From Bactericera cockerelli (taxonomy: Eukaryota; Arthropoda; Insecta; Hemiptera; Triozidae), in the NCBI GenBank assembly GCA_024516035.1, contig CM044966.1, positions 3,283,811 through 3,347,810 on the forward strand: DNA of 64,000 nucleotides. The letters are read 5' to 3'. Position 1 is the stretch's first letter. Each line of letters begins with the position of its first letter. The position numbers and the translations under genes were made by a program. The notes under the pieces were generated by a model. The model made no database searches. It had not been told where the DNA came from and saw only the letters and a list, made by a program, of their open reading frames with translations. Positions 29,421-40,314 of this stretch are shown here, piece by piece.

Positions 29421-30760
29421 TAGTAATAAATTCTCTTCGAAATCGATAAAAAAATGTCTTTCATAAATTCTACTGGTATTCAGGAAAATGTATAGTGGTC
29501 ATAAATTCACTATTGTGACCATCCAGTATAATTTATGTAGGTCAGGCCTAGAGTTTGCAGGACATGAGAAGTTATCCTTCCATTTGGAATTCTTATCATT
29601 ATGCAACGTGCGTGTAAGCACAGAATGTACTAGAACACACGACCACGGAAATAATATCTGCCAAAATTCGTGAGGGAAGTGTGGCAAAGCTAATTTAAAT
29701 AAATATGATTTATAGCAGCCTTTGTAAAAGCTCATACTTTTTCTCTATAGGTACATATTGATAATTATATTATCCTGAAAATAAGTAATTACGTATATTG
29801 AATACTACCACCAAATTTTGTGTTTGAAGTGGCGCAGCCAGTTTCACGGAGCTATTATCCTTAGAAATGAAACCATGGAGAACAAGTAAATTTCACAAGA
29901 TTGATCCAGTCTCAGAAAACTGGCCATTTTGTGTAGTTACAGAAGAAATCGCCTTAAAAAGTAATCACGGTAGCCATTTTGTGTAGTTTCTTATGCGTCA
30001 GGTTTGTGGAGTTCTCTACGGCTTATCCTCCTGACGTCCGATGTTCACGCGTGTGGACATATACATTGTAGTCCCTGAGACCCAAACAAATTTATGGCAA
30101 TTATTATACTAGCCGAGACCTTTACAATGGAAAAAGACGTTCATACCACTCCAGAGGGTGCTTAAAATCCTCTAACAAGATACCTTCTGGTTATTATTAT
30201 GCTTTATGACTATTTGATCGTTTTATGACTATTTGATACCCCAAACTATGATTAAAATACATTGAAAGGTATACTAAGTTCAATTTATTGTGTTTCCTTG
30301 GCAATAAACAAAAATACTAGAATGTTAAGACTACTGACTTGTGGAAGTGTATTTCAGAATTCTTATTATATCGGTTGGTATAGCCATACGCGCAGCAAAA
30401 GTTTACCATCTTGAGGATTAGAAAGTGGAGGTTTAAAAAAATAAACTCGCGTAAAATTATAGAGAGAAAAGAAAATTAATAAATTCGGAAACTACAAAGG
30501 GTCGGGTTTTTCCATGAGAACCAATGTAAAATTTCCAATGTTTTGCCCTTATAGCGCCCAAAATGTTCACTAGAATGCTCTCAATCTCTCTCTCAAAATC
30601 GACTTCACTTTTGTGTCAACTGTGCGATATCTATTTTCTAAATCTATGATCCTATAGGTGCGTCAAGCTGGCCACAACAATATACAGACTTTTGTGAAAA
30701 GGTGTATATTTTAATAAAGAGCTTGGAAGTAAATAAAATTGAGCTAGTTACCAAATTTTG
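29421..30760. other. intergenic DNA, nothing firmly recognised
   Basis: 'gccattttgtgtagtt' occurs twice (29926 and 29973). No supported exon. Confidence 0.35.
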
Positions 30761-30764
30761 GAGT

Positions 30765-30885
30765 GTGCGAGGTATACTACGGAATGGGCAATGGAAGCAT
30801 ATACTACGGGGTGGATAATAGGCTAACAGACCACATACGTCCAAAAGTAGTGGAACATAGTTATTTCATGGCTGCAAAATTCAAT
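30765..30885 (-). repeat. dispersed repeat H (reverse)
   Basis: Reverse copy of the 1217-1345 element: 'tatactacggggtggataat' and 'atttcatggctgcaaaat'. Confidence 0.55.
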
Positions 30886-30989
30886 ATGTGATACACACAC
30901 GTTTTTTCTCAGTTCTAATTTTTCCAATATACCACGACAGTTTTAATCGTGTGTCACGAATAATTTTTATTTTTCAATTAATTACCGCA

Positions 30990-31205
30990 TTCCCAGCCTC
31001 CGTGGCGTAATGGTTGTGACTACTGCCCGTAGTCCAGAGATCCCGAGTTCGATCCAATGTTGGAGCAGACTTTTCGAAGAAAATTCTGTTCCCTCCAAAC
31101 ACGTGAGGCTAGTATTTCCGGCCCTACCCAGGCTGGGTGAGGTTAATGTGGGTAGCTGGTGCGATTCCCAGCGAATCGAGGGTAAAACGCCTTCGTGATA
31201 TTAAC
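30990..31205 (+). repeat. SINE B copy
   Basis: Head 'cagcctccgtggcgtaatgg', 'gatcccgagttcgatc', body 'ggccctacccaggctgggtg' and 'gtgcgattcccagcgaatcg'. Ends shortly after 'ggtaaaacgcc'. Confidence 0.8.
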
Positions 31206-31334
31206 ATGCAGTTGAAAAATAAATAAATTAAAATATTTTTCCTATTAATTTAATTTGTTCAGAAGTAGAAGTATTTCTGTTACAACCTGGTATTTTTGTT
31301 ACATTTGTTTTTATTTTTCTATTTAAAGTGCAGA

Positions 31335-31600
31335 AGATGTACAGATGTGGTAATTCTATGTGTTGTTATATCACAACTTTAGGGAGTAGCCTGGCATTTT
31401 GAAAATCCTTTAACATTATTTGCCTGGTAACTCATTGCTAGCTTGAAATGCCACAACTGGTTACTTGTACAACTACTCAAAGTGTATGAGTGGATCCTGA
31501 TCATCCAAGTAAAGAGCAGAAAAAAATCTTACTACACTAGGAATCAAACCCATGTCAGAAAGCATACAAGCCTTCTCAGTCACAGAAACTAATACAAAAA
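31335..31600 (-). repeat. worn SINE G copy (reverse)
   Basis: 'gtatgagtggatcctgatca' and 'ccaagtaaagagcagaaaaa', then a diverged head ('aatcaaacccatgtcagaaa'). Confidence 0.55.
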
Positions 31601-31768
31601 AAGTTTAAAAACCAATAAAAACAAAAGAGAAGTGCAATTGAGAGACATGGAACAAGCAGGTACTGTATTAATTTCACAATAACAAATACATATAAATTAT
31701 TTATGAAAGTTAAAAAATATTATTTTTCATTGAATTAACCATATATGTAACCTGTATTTTTACAACAG

Positions 31769-31828
31769 CAAAATGCAGTGAATGCAACGCGCCGCAGGCC
31801 TAGTCGCAATGTGGCTAGTAGCTTATAA
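31769..31828 (+). CDS. candidate short terminal exon, unknown
   Basis: After 'ctgtatttttacaacag' the frame QNAVNATRRRPSRNVASSL ends at TAA (31826-31828). An exon ending ...acaagcag|gtactg at about 31659 could join it in phase 0. Basic and short; possibly part of a decayed element. No family recognised. Confidence 0.2.
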   Translation, partial: QNAVNATRRRPSRNVASSL

Positions 31829-32400
31829 AGAAAATGGTCAAGATCTTACTGTGGGTGATTGCACATAGAAATATGTGCTTTAGAATGATATTTTTAACTG
31901 AAGTGGAATAGAGTAGCACCTTGACTGGCCCAGCAGTAGCCAAGCTCCCTACAACAACAACTAGTAAAATATGATTGAGTGAATGAATGCGTAACATAGT
32001 AATGCTTCCAATTTTATACACATACTAGACATTCCTTAAAAAAAAAAAAAACGCTGGATATACATATAAAACAAAATTTAGATATAACAACATAAATACA
32101 CTAACAATTGAACCAGAATCCACAGCGTTATATGAGAAGAGTATTCAATTTAATGGAGCTAAATTATGTAATGTTTTACCCATAGGGTTAAAAGAAATTA
32201 ACAAAAACAATTTCAAATAATCATAAAAGATTTAGTATGGAATTTTTTTTATATAATGTACAAGAATATTAAGATTATTTTAAATAATATGTTACTTAAC
32301 AAGAAATTAATACATATTTTTTCAATACAAAGATAACAATAACATAGGTACCTAGTAAATTTGAATAGTCATAAAATCATTTTTTTCCCCTTGATATTTA
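31829..32400. other. AT-rich DNA, nothing recognised
   Basis: No supported exon and no matched repeat. Confidence 0.3.
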
Positions 32401-32402
32401 CT

Positions 32403-32530
32403 TCTGGCTGGGGGAATATAAACAGAGAGTAGACCAGCATTGGCTTGGTTTTGAGAGCCCTTGTCAATTATTAGCCTCCTTGTAAAGACAGTGGTAGAAC
32501 TGCTGAGTCATTCCTCCACTGTCTGGCTAC
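32403..32530 (+). repeat. single-copy relative of the 52.7-kb satellite
   Basis: 'ctggctgggggaatataaac' and 'agagagtagaccag', followed by 'ttggcttggttttgagagcc' and 'tattagcctccttgtaa'. The same block, in reverse, flanks the left side of the satellite array at 52680-52760. This is therefore a dispersed element that contains one satellite monomer. Confidence 0.7.
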
Positions 32531-34340
32531 CATTGTTCTATGATGATAATTTAATTTCTAATTATTTCTTAATTTTTTTATATCTAACAGGTCATTCATA
32601 ATTATATGTCAAGACCATTTGTCAAAAAAAAAAAAAAAAAAAACACTGTTGCACGCATACTGTCTCATAGTAGTCATATTCAATGTGGTGTGGAGATAGA
32701 GACAGTGACACTTTCCAACCTGAGAGTTGATTATGTTGATCCTTATCTGAAAATAAAATGCATTCATCCATTAGTTTAAATTTAAAGTAAACAATTTTGT
32801 CATTTTGATTTGAGATTTATTCGAAATTCATCAATAAAATCAAGTTAAAGGTCAGACTTGAAGATCTAGGACCATTTTTGTTAAGATTTTTTAGACTCAG
32901 TACCTAGTACCTTGTTCCTGTTGAACATTTTGTTCCATAAAAAAATCTTTGAACCTTGGAACACTTGAAATAAATTAATGTAAAGAAGTCTTCTTGTTAA
33001 ATTGAATTTGTGCTTTGTTAAACTGTTGGCATAATGGGACTACCTGTGTTGCACTGACAGTCTAAATAAAGCACTATAGTAATGCTCTTGTAAGTATTTT
33101 TTTTTTTTTTTTTCATAATAATTTCATCCCTAGTAACTTAAAATTATCATAATTCAAAATGTCACTTCTGTCCTTTTAATTTCAATTTAGTGGTAGAAAT
33201 TGTTTATAACAAACTTCAAAGGACCGGACAGATTTGTTTCTAAAAGCCGATTTTCACTATAATACTGATATATCGGCTATAAGGAACAAGTTCTCTATAT
33301 CTGATGTGTATCACTTATAGAGAACAATGTACACTATAAGGAAACTTTGTAAGATATGAAAAATGTACATTTATGTATGTACATATGTATGTAGATACAT
33401 ACATAATCCACTAATTTAAAATGTGAATCAATACTAGCTTCTATTTATATCTCCCTTGCCTTTTCCCTTATAGATCTAGTGACTTCTGGGTTCAGCTACT
33501 GGGGTTAATCAATCCTTCCACCACCATGACACAACCATCTTGGACACCAAAAGTAAAGTAGTTTAACTTTGCACTATTTTTTAATAGACCTTAGCTAATA
33601 AGACCATCACCCAAGCTATTCTAATTAAGCTTAACAAAACACAACATCTCTATTTTCATCCAGAGGTCTGGTAGGAAATCCATGACAAATAATATTCTGA
33701 ATGGGATTTTGACCACATAATGTTTCTTGGGCATTCAAATTATTAAGGCAAATTTAATTTTTTCAGATCATTCTTAGCATTCTGTTTAAGTTTCATGAGA
33801 ATAGGTCCAGAATATGTTCTCAGATAGGAACATATTGGATCCCATCGTAAGAGTGGTCAGCTCTGAGAACTTTTATTGATATTTGTTATGGTTACAAGAT
33901 AATAAATCAAGGTTCTGAGGAACTAATTAAGTATAGACAAATCTACCTTGGAAACACACTTTAGAGTGATATTTTACAGTTTGTGCAGGTGAATCAAGCT
34001 GTTAAACTGGTAAAATATAACTCAGATTTACCAGAAATTGTAGTATTAAGCTTGTTGTCTGAACTAATCATAAGGCTGTAAGAAGAGCACTTGAAATTTC
34101 CCCACAATTTATGTAGATAAGTATGAATTGTGTAACCACAAGTAAGATAGATTCCTCAATTTAGAGGGAACTCACCTTTTATTGAACAAACCACTGTGAA
34201 TGTTAGGTGGATGCTGCAGGTCACTTGAAATTTAAGAGCCCAGAATAATCAAATATAGGTAGCTAAAGAAAAAGCCTAAACAGGAAAAAAACAGCCCCTC
34301 GTTGAATGTAGAATCGTCAAAAGAAAAAGATCTCAAGAAG
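32531..34340. other. AT-rich intergenic DNA
   Basis: Apart from a SINE-like tail at 33005-33078 (matching 9868-9935) and an A run at 32622-32643 I see no gene or repeat. Confidence 0.35.
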
Positions 34341-34529
34341 AGAAACTCATTACTCATTACATTTTACATTTAGGTTGGGTAATGGATAATTATTTGGAAA
34401 TACAAAACAAGTTATGTAGTGGAATTTGGAATGCATTAATGGACAATTGGACATTAGCAGTATTAGCACAGCGGACATTAGTAAACTGATTACTGATATT
34501 AAAATATCCCACAAGAAGATATCCCACAA

Positions 34530-34680
34530 CATTTGTACTATCTATCCTGAAATTGATTAAAAATAGCAGACATGTGTGAAGTTAGCAAATCGAGCACCAT
34601 TGAAGGTTTGCACCATCGAAGAAACGCACCTCTGACCGCGACTCGTTTGTTCCACCTGAGACCCACGATGCACTGTAGGG
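34530..34680 (-). repeat. right half of the long-range inverted repeat
   Basis: Reverse complement of 25225-25360. 'cacatgtctgctatttt' and 'caatggtgctcgatttgcta' read on the minus strand. A doubled 'tgtgggatat' is adjacent. Confidence 0.7.
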
Positions 34681-34681
34681 T

Positions 34682-35085
34682 TAGGGATCCGTTGGTTCGA
34701 ATCCCACCCAGTGCATGAATTTTTCCTCATTAATTTAAATTTGTGACCACATAATTAATAAGACTCTGAGGGTTAGGTGGTAGAAAATGCTTTGAGCATT
34801 CACCTCGCCTGGTGGTTACCTTCCACTAAAGAGTATTATTATTATTGTAAATATGATAACTTTAAAACTTAAACTTTAATATCACTTAATTTGTACTGCC
34901 CGATTAGGACCATTAAGTCCCATTATTCCAGCAGTAAGCCCAAGACTTAATTATTATTATGCGGTAAAAATCTCAAATGGGAGAATAACTTGTCATGTCC
35001 CGGCTGGGTTTCGAACCCGCGACCTCTGGTATCTCTGGATTCACAGAGTGCCGCCTTTACGACTGAACTACCGGGACAGACTATA
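34682..35085. repeat. SINE E (+) followed by SINE D (-)
   Basis: SINE E at 34682-34850 with 'ggttcgaatcccacccagtg' and 'agactctgagggttaggtgg'. Reverse SINE D at 34888-35080 with a complete head ('gtttcgaacccgcgacctct', 'gactgaactaccgggaca'). Confidence 0.8.
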
Positions 35086-35416
35086 TGTAGAATAGATACT
35101 AGTTACTTACCGTAGCTTCTATAGAATAGATACTAGTTACTTACCGTAGCTTCTATAGAATAGATACTAGTTACTTACCGTAGCTTCTATAGAATAGATA
35201 CTAGTTACTTACCGTAGCTTCTATAGAATAGATACTGGTTACTTACGGTAGCTTCTATAGAATAGATACTAGTTACTTACCGTAGCTTCTATAGAATAGA
35301 TACTAGTTACTTACCGTAGCTTCTATAGAATAGATACTGGTTACTTACCGTAGCTTCTATAGAATAGATACTAGTTACTTACCGTAGCTTCTATAGAATA
35401 GATACTAGTTACTTAC
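35086..35416 (-). repeat. perfect 34-bp array built from an exon end and its splice donor
   Basis: Nine tandem units with an exact 34-bp period (marker cgtagc at 35111, 35145, 35179, 35213, 35247, 35281, 35315, 35349, 35383) lead into the true exon-intron border at 35417. On the gene's strand each unit reads 'gaagctacggtaagtaacta' plus intron sequence: the last nine bases of the signal-peptide exon, its donor GTAAGT and the intron start. Only a few substitutions exist (35228, 35247, 35339). Using any downstream donor would bring in an in-frame TAG. Confidence 0.95.
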
Positions 35417-35506
35417 CGTAGCTTCCGCCACCGGTTCCTCCTCACTGCTCACACTTGCTATCATGACACACGCCGCCACCACACAACTCCACACCAGCGA
35501 ATTCAT
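35417..35506 (-). CDS. signal-peptide first exon (possibly of the PC4-like gene)
   Basis: From ATG at 35506: MNSLVWSCVVAACVMIASVS then SEEEPVAEAT, ending at the donor ACG|GTAAGT in phase 0. The first 20-21 residues are a textbook signal peptide (short polar start, long hydrophobic core, small residues before SS|E). The acidic stretch after it suits a mature N-terminus. The next exon on this strand with a phase-0 start is the 33-nt microexon at 23265, which starts ETKDG; the sum of all lengths stays divisible by three with either terminal exon. The intron would be about 12 kb and includes another candidate exon (28109-28194), so a different gene is possible. Just upstream 'caattggcgg' occurs twice. 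Confidence 0.65.
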
Positions 35507-35589
35507 TGCCGGACAATTGGCGGCTCTGGTTTACAATTGGCGGAAACTAACAAAGGGGGAGGTCTTACGACCGAATTATGAAACAGGAT

Positions 35590-35760
35590 TAAATATCAGT
35601 CTGGCTGGAGGATTATAAACAGGGAGTAGACCTGCAGTCTAGCTGGGGGACTATAAACAGGAAGTAGACCAGCAGTCTGGCTGGGGGACTATAAACAGGG
35701 AGTAGACCAGCAGTCTGGCTGGGGGACTATAAACAAGTAGTAGACCGCCACCCTATGATG
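35590..35760 (+). repeat. satellite, about 45-bp unit, four copies
   Basis: Units 'cagtctggctgggggactat' plus 'aaacagggagtagaccag'. It is the reverse complement of the large array at 52760-53690. Confidence 0.85.
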
Positions 35761-36050
35761 ATGATTAAATATCTAGGAATTCTAGGATTTGGTAATCGCG
35801 GATAAGTTTTCAACAGTTGTCGCACCCCAAAACAGGAAAGTAACTACTAGCTACGTTAATAACCCGCGATTAATTTATTGCCAGAGAGAGGATCCAAGCA
35901 CCATCACATAACAGCTGATATAATTGAGCTGTGATTGGTTGAAATTACCACCGCAGAGGGCGTGTTAAGGAAGAAGAGGAATAGTGTAGGATTACTTAAT
36001 CTAATTCTGTTTCATAACTCATGTCTTAGGCCCGAATCATCAAACAGGAT
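35761..36050. other. intergenic DNA upstream of the signal-peptide exon
   Basis: No gene seen. May contain part of the promoter of the minus-strand gene, but no TATA box or initiator could be assigned. Confidence 0.3.
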
Positions 36051-36054
36051 TAGT

Positions 36055-36345
36055 TAACTTAAGTCGTATTTTTCTTTTTTTTTTTTTAAATTCCTGGTTA
36101 GGTTTCTTCCAAATATTTCCATTTTATTCCAAGGTCATTCGTAAAAGAAAAGTGCGTTTGGTTACTTTTAAAGATAAACAATGGACTTAACCTATAAAAG
36201 AACTGGAAGCAAGAATTTTCTACTTCCACTTTGGTTAACTTTGGAAGTGGAAATTTTTCCTCTTCCAAAAGAAAAATGACTTGCTTCCAGTTTGGTTCAT
36301 TTTATTCCCGTTTGGTTAACTTTGGTTAGAAAGAAAAATACGGCA
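36055..36345 (+). repeat. dispersed repeat R, third copy
   Basis: 'cctataaaagaactggaagc', 'cttccaaaagaaaaatgact' and 'ttccagtttggttcatttta', as in 3785-4075. Confidence 0.6.
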
Positions 36346-36499
36346 TTATAGTGAATGCTATCCCTTAACTTTCACCTTGACAACAACTGTAGAGGTCATA
36401 ATGTAAGCCTGTGGTTTTGTAGCTGTAGGTATATAACTTCTGTAACGAAGCTGTGGCCAGCTGACCAGTGGCCAGCCTTCGTAACGAAAAATCTTGTTT

Positions 36500-36745
36500 T
36501 TATTAATTTATTTTTACATTATATGGACAAACTAGCCGTTTGCCCGTGCTTTGCAACGGGACTAAATTTCAAATTTACTAAGGCATGGCCGTACTGCTGG
36601 ACAGCAATGCCTTTTTGAACTTTTTATAATTTTTCTGGACAAAGCGATAAAGGTTTTGGGGGAGTCAGTTCTGAGACATTTTTCGCTATCTCTTACCGTT
36701 TTGGCTAAACAACTCCGGACAAACAAACAAACATAGGTAGGTAGG
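36500..36745 (+). repeat. retroelement-like 3' end with microsatellite
   Basis: 'actagccgtttgcccgtgct' followed by 'ttgcaacgggac' is a phrase common at ends of dispersed elements in insect genomes. It ends in (aaac)n and (taggtagg)n at 36720-36746. Family not determined. Confidence 0.4.
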
Positions 36746-37309
36746 TAGGGTCAAGGGGGGTAATTACGAACGATTTTGAGCTACATTTTATAAACATATC
36801 TGTAACCCTGAGTTGCTTTTGTAAAATCCATGTCTTGTGATTTTTTTGGTATATGGACTTATTTAGGATTCTAATGGTGCATTATAAATAGTTTTGTGCA
36901 TACTGTAGTATCTGTTTAGTGGTGTTCTTATTTACCCCCGCCTGTTCGCATTTACCCCCGCCTGACGGGGGTAAATGCGAACACATTATACAATATTAAA
37001 AACGAACTTTTTAATGGCAATATGTGTTTTTTATGTACAAATAATACACCAAAATTGTACTTTGTGTCTTTAGCCACCTGTATGACAATATGCAAAGATT
37101 ATGGACACACAGGATAGTGGTTTGAATCCTAACCACGAAGGTAGTCAGCTCTTATCAAATAGGGTATCTCTATCTTGCAAATAATAGTAATAATAATAAT
37201 TTCGTGTCCGTGAGATAGGTATAGATACCTAAATCACGGTGGTGAGAGGATTATATGGACGCCCAGATCCAATGTCTAGGCTCCTTTCATGTCCATTGAT
37301 TCTATTCGG

Positions 37310-37540
37310 TTTTAACATCCTGTAGACAGGACGGGGGTTTCACCCTCCATTCGCTGGGAATCGTACCAGCTACCCACATTAACCTCACCCAGCCTGGGTG
37401 GGGCCGGAATCGCCAGCCTCACATGTTCGGAGGGGACAGAATTTTCTGTGCGAAAAGTCTGCTCCAACCGGGAATCGAACTAAGGATCTCTGGACAACGG
37501 GCAGTAGTCACAACCGTTACGCCACGGAGGCTGGTAATAA
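37310..37540 (-). repeat. SINE B copy (reverse) inside the pogo-like element
   Basis: 'cattcgctgggaatcgtacc', 'aacctcacccagcctgggtg' and head 'cgttacgccacggaggctgg'. Confidence 0.8.
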
Positions 37541-37854
37541 AAGCATAATAATAGTAATAGTTAATTATGAGAGCTTTTGAAAGGTGTTTTATATATTTTT
37601 TTAATTTTTTTTTACAGATTTTGGTCTTATCAATAGTTTCTAGGTCATTGTCAATCTCAGATTTGTCTTCTTCTGCCTTCATTTTTTTCTTCTTTTTTGA
37701 AACTGTTCCCCCTATATTTCTTTTCGTTTTCTACACTTTCATTTTTCTTCCTTTCTTTTGCTATGTTCAAGTACACAAATACCTTCATTGGGTCCAATAC
37801 ATTAGGGTACTAATATCTTGGTACTTCTTACAACCTCCCAGTATTTCAGGATTT

Positions 37855-38031
37855 TGAGCCTTACGTTTGGAAAATTCTACTTTGGTTTGCGGAATCTCAA
37901 AACACTGCCGTTGCTCTTCTGACAGCCAGGTTGCCATTAAAAACATCTAATACGATAGAAGATATCATTTGTGCTTCTGTATACAAAGGAGGTGGTTTCT
38001 TCATCTTGTAGTTCCGGGGCATTCTGAGTGT
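37855..38031 (-). pseudogene. pogo/Tigger-type transposase N-terminal fragment (frameshifted)
   Basis: Reads MPRNYKMKKPPPLYTEAQMI then SSIVLDVFNGNLAVRRATAV and F, followed by TGA. Skipping one base at the stop restores EIPQTKVEFSKRK. The pattern (MPRxYK...Y-x-E-x-x-[ML]...A-x-x-x-[VI]-x-x-G-x-x-x-x-R-x-A...IPxT) is the psq/CENP-B helix-turn-helix at the N-terminus of pogo-type transposases. The catalytic DDE part is missing. The reading frame is broken, so it is inactive. Confidence 0.75.
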
Positions 38032-38479
38032 TTTGATAAATACAAAAAAAGTTATAGGGTAAAACAAACACCCAAAACATGCGTTCGTAATTACCCCATA
38101 GCAAAAAAATGCGGGGGTTATTAAGAACACCCAAAAACTATAACTTAAAAAATGGTTAAAACAATTATTTTTGAAAAATAATAACCAAAAACATGCTTAT
38201 CAATAATTAAAAGTAAAATAATGATAAAAATTCAAGTAACACTTACCTAAAAAATTGTTTTAAAAATATCAAAAACTTCAAAAATCAATTTTTTTGATAG
38301 ATCTATTTTCACTAGCTTACTAACTGAAAATAAATACTATCGAAAACTCGTGTTCAACCTGTAAAAACAATTCAAAATAATAGTATTCAACCACCAGATT
38401 CGAAATATCTTATCCTGTTTAGGTACAATGACCACTGTTCGTAATTACCCCCTGTTCGTAAATACCCCCCTTGACCCTA

Positions 38480-38960
38480 GTCCTTTTTTCTGTTTTATAT
38501 ATAGAGATTATCCTTTTCTATCTAATATAATGTGGGTCCTTAACTATAATTTTTTTAGAATACCTATCGGTCAGCTGATAAAATCTAAAAGTCAGCTTTG
38601 ATTTACTAATCCTGTTTCATTTGCTAATACAGGATTTACTAATCCTGTATTTTCGGCTGTCGAAATTCTAAATCTTTTGGAAAATTGCCGAAATGGTGGG
38701 ATTTTCTATTAGCAGCGAAGACGGGAAGATTTTTTTAATTTGCACTTCCACAAGTTTATATAGATACTAGCTATATAATAATGCTATTTGAAGTTTATCC
38801 TACTTCCTATACAATACTAAAATTTCAATAGCAATACTCATAAGGGTTGGGTGGAAGAGATTGCCGCAGACAACAATACTAAAACAACAACACAGTAAAA
38901 CAATAGCGATCCTGATAAAATGAAATATCCCAATAAAATTTTCAAAAATCCGTGTTAATT
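38480..38960. other. AT-rich DNA, nothing recognised
   Basis: 'ggattagttaac'-like 'cctgtttcat' and 'aatcctgtat' words are repeated near 38610-38660, and 'gggtggaagagattgccgca' at 38848 is a fragment of the SINE tail module. No gene. Confidence 0.35.
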
Positions 38961-38984
38961 TTATTTGACACACTGCAGGTAATT

Positions 38985-39185
38985 TTATTATTATTAGATA
39001 TTCAACACTCTATTAGTTATAAATAGACATTATGCACAGTACAAATAATTATTATAACAATGAAGAAAATCGAAACAATATCTACAATAAAAATTAAAGA
39101 AGAATAGGAAAATGTATAGGGTCATATGTCCTAACTAAAGGGCGGGGTTATTGCCTATGGCAATCTCTTTCACCCAAACCTTTTA
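38985..39185 (-). repeat. SINE tail module (reverse)
   Basis: 'caacactctattagttataa' through 'gggcggggttattgcctatg' and 'caatctctttcacccaaacc'. Same arrangement as 40505-40670 and 58140-58320. Confidence 0.65.
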
Positions 39186-39363
39186 GCATTTTCACTTTTA
39201 TTTTAATACTTTTTTTACTTTTATTTTACTACTTTTTTTAGAATTTATTTATACTACAAAAGAAATTTTAGCACCCTCTAGGTATGTCAAAAATGCACTG
39301 GTTCTCGGAAGCATTGTCAGTACCTCCGAAAGCATGGGACACTTGCTCACTCAAAAGCTTGTT

Positions 39364-39430
39364 AAAGGAAAGCGTTGAGCCAGTGTCGGCGTCGATGGTA
39401 CGTTGAATACACCAGGCCTCGTTCTGTCAT
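39364..39430 (+). repeat. 5S-rRNA-like SINE head fragment
   Basis: 'gtgtcggcgtcgatggtacg' and 'ttgaatacaccaggcctcgt' match the 5' third of 5S rRNA (…ACGTTGAATACACCGGTTCTCGT). It stops abruptly and is followed by (ata)n. Far too short and altered for a functional gene. Confidence 0.55.
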
Positions 39431-39770
39431 AATAATAATAATAAAACTCTTCAGTGGAAAAGGTAACCACCAGGCGAGGTTAATGCTCAAACCATTTTCT
39501 ACCACCTAACCCTCAGAGTCTTATTATTATGTGGTCACAAACTGAAATTATTAATGAAGAAGAATTCATGCACTGGGTGGGATTCCAACCAACGGATCCC
39601 AACGCTACCTGGATTACCAAACATCACAAAAGTGATTAACACAAATATAATACAATTGAATAATAATAATACAATTTAGTGTAAGGTAACCACCAGGCGA
39701 GGTTAATGCTCAAAGCATTTTCTACCTTCTAACCCTCAGAATCTTATTATTACGGCAGAGATTATTACTG
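39430..39770 (-). repeat. two SINE E copies (reverse)
   Basis: 39435-39625 with body and head ('gggattccaaccaacggatc'), and a partial body at 39675-39755. A SINE A tail fragment lies at 39625-39655. Confidence 0.7.
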
Positions 39771-39775
39771 TACAT

Positions 39776-40030
39776 CAAGCTCGCCGGGAGGCGAGCGCTG
39801 GTCAAGTAGCGCCAGCCAACCGGCCTATATTACTAAGCTAAGTAGCGTCCAGGAATATTAGCACGTTGGAAACACCAATTCTCGTTCTGACACTAAAGAT
39901 AAGCAACGTCCAGCGAGGTTAAGAGCTTAATTACGAAACAAGAATCCAAAATACAGTGTTACAGAGCTGAAGAAATTCTCACCCCGCTGGTATTCGAACC
40001 CGGGTCACCTGGAGTGCAAGCCGAGCGTTA
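39776..40030. repeat. GC-rich repeat, 5S-like fragment and SINE G (reverse)
   Basis: 39776-39833 matches 3279-3336. 39870-39920 ('accaattctcgttctgacac', 'gataagcaacgtccagcgag') is 5S-rRNA-like. 39965-40028 is a reverse SINE G head ('tattcgaacccgggtcacct'). Confidence 0.6.
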
Positions 40031-40049
40031 AGTAAGTCATAACTTGTAG

Positions 40050-40260
40050 AGTCAAGTGGTTAACGCGCTAGTCTGGTGATCCAATAAGTAGCGCAGGGAT
40101 CCGTTGGTTCGAATCTCACCCAGTGCATGAATTTTTCCTCATTAATTTTAGCTTGTGACCACAATACATAATAATAAGACTCTGAGGTGAGGGTTTGGTG
40201 GAATACGTGGTAGAAAATGCTTTGAGCATTCAATCTCGCCTGGTCTTCAACTAGAGTATT
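40050..40260 (+). repeat. SINE E copy
   Basis: 'tcaagtggttaacgcgctag', 'ggttcgaatctcacccagtg', 'agaaaatgctttgagcattc'. Ends in (att)n. Confidence 0.75.
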
Positions 40261-40314
40261 ATTATTATTATTATTATCTTTTTTGTGTAAATCAGTTTCG
40301 TGGCGTTACAACTA

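Larger units (their letters stand above)
36748..38477. mobile_element. pogo/Tc1-like element with TA target duplication
   Basis: The left end GGGTCAAGGGGGGTAATTAC (from 36748) and the right end (to 38477) are inverted repeats, each preceded or followed by TA (36746-36747 and 38478-38479). Internal inverted 'tttacccccgcctg' words lie near 36945. A reverse SINE B (37310-37540) is inserted inside. On the minus strand a transposase N-terminal fragment is present (37855-38031). TA duplication and a psq-type helix-turn-helix both point to the Tc1/mariner-pogo superfamily. Confidence 0.8.

Noticed and set aside
35086..35416. CRISPR-like regular array
   Set aside because: The 34-bp units follow each other without unique spacers, the DNA is eukaryotic and the unit contains a splice donor. 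It is a tandem repeat.
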